The notes beneath the pieces were generated by a model. That model saw only the letters and a program-made list of their open reading frames with translations. It did no database searches and was not told the DNA's origin. A stretch of 64,000 nucleotides of DNA. It comes from Tillus elongatus. Taxonomy: Eukaryota; Arthropoda; Insecta; Coleoptera; Cleridae. Below are positions 61,144-64,000 of the stretch, one piece after another; position 1 is the first letter of the stretch, and each line of letters begins with the position of its first letter. The stretch is taken from the NCBI GenBank assembly GCA_964006375.1, contig OZ023267.1, forward strand, positions 81,200,182-81,264,181, read 5' to 3'. The position numbers and the translations under genes are program-made.

Positions 61144-61440
61144 TTACTTACAAAATTTATCTGTGTTAATGATCGGGAACAAACTAATGTATATGAAACA
61201 AAATCTTAAATGACTTCGCTGCAATGCATTTAAAACAGTACAATAGCAGTTAATTACCGAACTAACGCTACCACAAGCCACCTGTTCACAGTTTAAAGTT
61301 ATAACAAAGAAAGCAATAATCAAAAGTAATTTCAACACACATACACTAGCAAGCAATCTACCATTATTACCAAGCAATGAAATGTACAAATAACTGAAAA
61401 TAAGTCGATATTTAAACATAAAACTCACCCATTTAAGCAT
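61144..61440 (-). other. 98-codon frame in the insertion, hydrophobic
   Basis: The ATG at 61,440 follows a TATATATA box at about 80 bp. The frame has a strongly hydrophobic run (LLASVCVLKLLLIIAFFVIT) followed by several Cys. TGG|GTGAGT four codons in and TTTT|GTAAGT at the end are strong splice donors, so the frame may be part of an untranslated leader instead. Unknown; possibly not coding. Confidence 0.25.
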
Positions 61441-61726
61441 GCTGCTCTCGGATTGAAATTTAATGGTGATATTTCATCTTTTAAGGTCGATTTAAAAGAG
61501 GACTGGCATATGTCGCACGCGTATATATAAGGAGTCGCTTATCGCAAATTATTCATAAATTCAGCTGGTGCGAAGGCGCGTTTCAATGAGACGAGTGCGG
61601 TAGTGCCAGAGACCGCCGAGCTTGACGTCACTGAAGGGACTTGGACGCTGAGGTCACAAGAGGGGTCGATTCAGAAGCTTTAAAGGTAAACGGCGTTGAC
61701 CCGTGTGACATGTCACACTTGACATG

Positions 61727-62692
61727 TTACAATTGTTTACTGCTTAGAATTACGTATTTGGTTCTAGGAATTATCATGGTAAAAGTGTGTGTATTTCTAG
61801 GGACAGGTAATGTGTATAATTGATAATAATCATACTTCGATTCGTCTACTAGAGGTATCTCTATTTGAAATATAATTTGGAAATTGTTTTGAACTGCTTT
61901 TATTTTAAATATTTTTTCGTATAGATTTAGATCAGTGGTTGTTATTAATCTAGCATTAGTTGCATAATTTTGTATCTTATTGATTTCTTTTATTATAAAT
62001 TTTGGCTTTAATATTGATGTGTGAAAGATTCCTAACTTTGAAAAAGTTATGGCATTTTCTGTTGTTAGCGCTATTTCTTGTATATTGTTTAATAATTGCG
62101 ATAGCTGTGTGAGTAACTCTAGAATCTTAATACGATGGTAGTGAGTTAGCTGTTCACTCCTCAGGCTATCGACTGTATTACCTAATTTATTTCTCCTATT
62201 TACTATTGTGTCCTGGTTATTACTCAATCCTACTATAGTTCTATTAAATTCGACTATTGCCTCGAGCATGACCGAATTCTGGAACCCAAAAAGCTCATGA
62301 ATTTTATTTTGGTCCGTCGTTAAGACTTCTATTGCTTGATAAATGCGTTCACCATCCTGTGAATCGAGATTCCCTGTGATCGATTTAAATATAGAACCTA
62401 GTCCGTTTATTATGACACGTTTTTGTCGATTAATAATATGATTATTTGGAAAAATCCTGTAAAATATATCGTCTACATTGTCTATGGTGAAATTCAATGT
62501 CAATATGAAATTATGATATTCCGAATGGTAATCGTTCGTCATGAATGTAACGGTGTCTGCGTAGTGTCTTTTTATTTGGTTGTAGTCCTTATGTAATTGT
62601 GTCAAGTCATGTATGTGTATCAGATTCCAACTGCCAGTCTCAGTGTATGCTGTGCCTAATTTCTTTGGTAGCATGCCTGGGTTGTCTGTCAA
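61727..62692 (-). pseudogene. env N-terminal part (errantivirus fusion protein)
   Basis: A 321-codon frame interrupted at its end by the 1.3-kb insertion. Residues 1-88 are the N-terminal subunit. RQKR at 89-92 is a furin-type cleavage site, followed by the fusion-peptide region rich in Gly/Ile (INGLGSIFKSITGNLD from about 95). Long heptad-like helices (about 110-220) follow, as in baculovirus-F-related Env. No signal peptide is seen at the start, because the first Met here lies inside the protein and the frame joins the pol end region upstream. Given the insertion and downstream stops, no complete Env can be made. Confidence 0.8.
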
Positions 62693-62709
62693 GTCTTGTA
62701 TTTGGGCGA

Positions 62710-64000
62710 TTATTCCCGTGGCAAGGAACCTGGAATACGTAAATTTCTTAAATGTGCTATAGTCGGTTCATCATTTTTATGATTTATTAAAATAGCTTTG
62801 TTATGTTCTAATAATGAGATTATTGAGTACGGTCCTGAAAATGGATTTTTATGTTTTTTATGAAATCTTTTTATAGACAACATCACCTTCTTTGAATGGT
62901 TGGTTCGTGTTTTTATTTGTCCGTTGTTGTATTTTGTTTTCGAATTCTCTATCCGGCTTCTTACTATCTCGTAAATAATTTGCATTAAGTCCTTATGTTG
63001 TACGTTGTATTCCTGTGTAATTATGACTTCCGGGTCATAGTTAAACATGTAGCCAAATATTAAATCAAAAGGTGGTTTTAGTGTCTGTGAATGTATTGTC
63101 GAGTTGTAAGCGAATATACAGTATGGTATTAAGTCTATGGGTTTCATATATTTAAATTTCATTTTGAATAATCGATAATGTTCTATAATCGTGCTGTGAA
63201 ATCTTACGATTGGTCCGTTTGATGTTGGGTTTTGCGGTGTTGTTATATGTAACTCTATCTGATATGTTTCCAATAGTTCTTTAATTACCTGGTTGGAACA
63301 CTCCGTACATGGGTCTGAGATTATTGTTTTACACGCTCCATATTGTGAAAAGTACTTTATTAAGTTTTTTGCAACTTCGGTTGCACTCTTACTTTTTATC
63401 GGAAATGCTAGCCAAATTTACTAAATGGATCTATTATGGTTAGGAAGATGGCTTGTTCAATTTGGAATGTGTCGATGTGTAATATTTCTAATGGTTTGGA
63501 TGCTGTGGGGGTGTGTTCCAATGCTATTTGTACCGAGTTCCTATTGTACTTGCATGTTTTGCATAATTCGCAAATTGGTACATACTATTCTATATGTTTC
63601 TTTAAGTTAGGTTAGTAATATGTTTTCTTCATTCTCAGGTAGGTTTCCTCAGCTCCCCGATGGTTACTCTTACTCTCATGGTATTTCATTATTGTCTCGG
63701 TTAATTCGTCCTCGTTAATTTCATTCCTAATTTTCAGACATCTATGAAATTTGGGTGATTCTACACTGTTAAAGTTTTTATTGATTGCCGAACTTACCCG
63801 TTCGTAATCTTGTTCATTTACAAAAATGCTGTAATATTTCCTCTGTGGTAAACAATATTCTTTTATAAATTTCTCTATTTGATCTGGTTTATTTAAATTA
63901 AAGTTTGCATATATGAAATTCTTTTTGTCCCTTCTGACTGAGAATATGTCTGGTTTGTCAGTATTTTTAAAAACTATTTGATTATTTTGTTGTTAATGAT
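62710..64000 (-). pseudogene. pol (integrase) of the errantivirus, catalytic Glu lost
   Basis: From the window edge to about 63,606 the frame is open and includes YHESKSNHRG, the His pair of the zinc-binding domain; CELCKTC (63,560) gives the Cys pair. Stops lie near 63,606 and 63,580. The core has ILHIDTFQ with a catalytic Asp and a one-base frameshift at about 63,420. TIISDPCTECSNQVI carries the second Asp (63,320), and TTPQNPTSNGPIVRFHST (63,230) is the place of the catalytic Glu, which is Val here (GTA for GAA). The C-terminal domain contains GPYSIISLLEHNKAIL (GPY/F module). Confidence 0.85.

Larger units (their letters stand above)
60427..61731. mobile_element. 1.3-kb insertion in env with 5-bp TSD
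   Basis: ATTGT occurs at both borders (60,422-60,426 and 61,732-61,736), and the env frame is in phase across the site if the insert and one ATTGT are ignored. The insert contains a 30-bp minisatellite, a TATATATA box (about 61,522) and, on the minus strand, a 98-codon frame. One end reads TGTAACATG on the minus strand, LTR-like, but the other lacks CA. A solo LTR of a BEL-like element is possible; the family is not identified. Confidence 0.65.
59274..64000 (-). mobile_element. Errantivirus (gypsy with env), 3' half, runs off the window
   Basis: Minus-strand order from the window edge: pol (integrase), env, polypurine tract, 3' LTR. All parts show damage: a catalytic change and frameshift in integrase, and a 1.3-kb insertion plus stops in env. 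It is a relative of the LTR/gag fragment at 4.7-6.1 kb. Confidence 0.85.

Overview
This is AT-rich animal nuclear DNA, almost certainly from an insect. The evidence is gypsy/errantivirus-type LTR elements (one with an env-like gene), intact and decayed non-LTR elements, Penelope-like, hAT and mariner-like elements, and short spliceable introns with GT-AG borders. A beetle is my guess, not something the sequence proves. No bacterial-style operons, rRNA genes or CRISPR arrays are present. Nearly everything recognisable is mobile-element sequence, much of it nested, separated by AT-rich spacer and about a dozen long (TA)n microsatellites.

Layout. 0-4 kb: inverted Penelope-like ends with a hammerhead relic, a mariner-like transposase fossil, and a dispersed repeat with a 185-bp tandem duplication. 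4.2-7.2 kb: a hAT element split by an errantivirus-type LTR plus gag. 9.4-13.7 kb: a decayed R2/R4-like reverse transcriptase next to a complete jockey-like LINE (988 codons plus poly-A). 18.2-22.6 kb: two more decayed LINEs. 23.1-29.4 kb: a Ty3/gypsy element on the minus strand with a 2.44-kb LTR, a G21 polypurine tract, gag, protease, RT and RNase H, and an integrase that has lost its core. Its right LTR is cut at the point where a 5'-truncated Penelope-like element (29.4-31.5 kb) begins. That element carries a GIY-YIG endonuclease and a 3' hammerhead ribozyme. 33.7-35.5 kb: another piece of the same LTR family. 35.5-38.5 kb: a TTTCGG-rich terminal-repeat element holding a hAT MITE (exact 8-bp TSD) and a mariner MITE. 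38.7-46.6 kb: inverted copies of a second terminal-repeat family.

Two loci stand out. At 41.4-42.5 kb, three head-to-tail 357-bp units each carry a hammerhead-ribozyme core on the minus strand. This is the architecture of a retrozyme-like, Penelope-related non-autonomous element. At 44.5-49.6 kb (minus strand), a six-exon gene can be assembled by eye from splice signals. It encodes an acidic N-terminus, a C2H2-like finger, a tyrosine-recombinase domain with R...R...H...Y spacing, and a basic C-terminal domain with Myb/SANT-like tryptophans. It carries two in-frame stops and one frameshift at a G6 run.

53-64 kb: two mariner-like elements with TIRs of about 430-460 bp (one has an intron in its transposase, the other sits inside a (TA)n tract), then the 3' half of an errantivirus (pol, env, LTR). 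Its integrase lacks the catalytic Glu, and its env is split by a 1.3-kb insertion with a 5-bp TSD. Host coding sequence is nearly absent. The only candidates are two short exon-like stretches at 6.7 and 33.1 kb.
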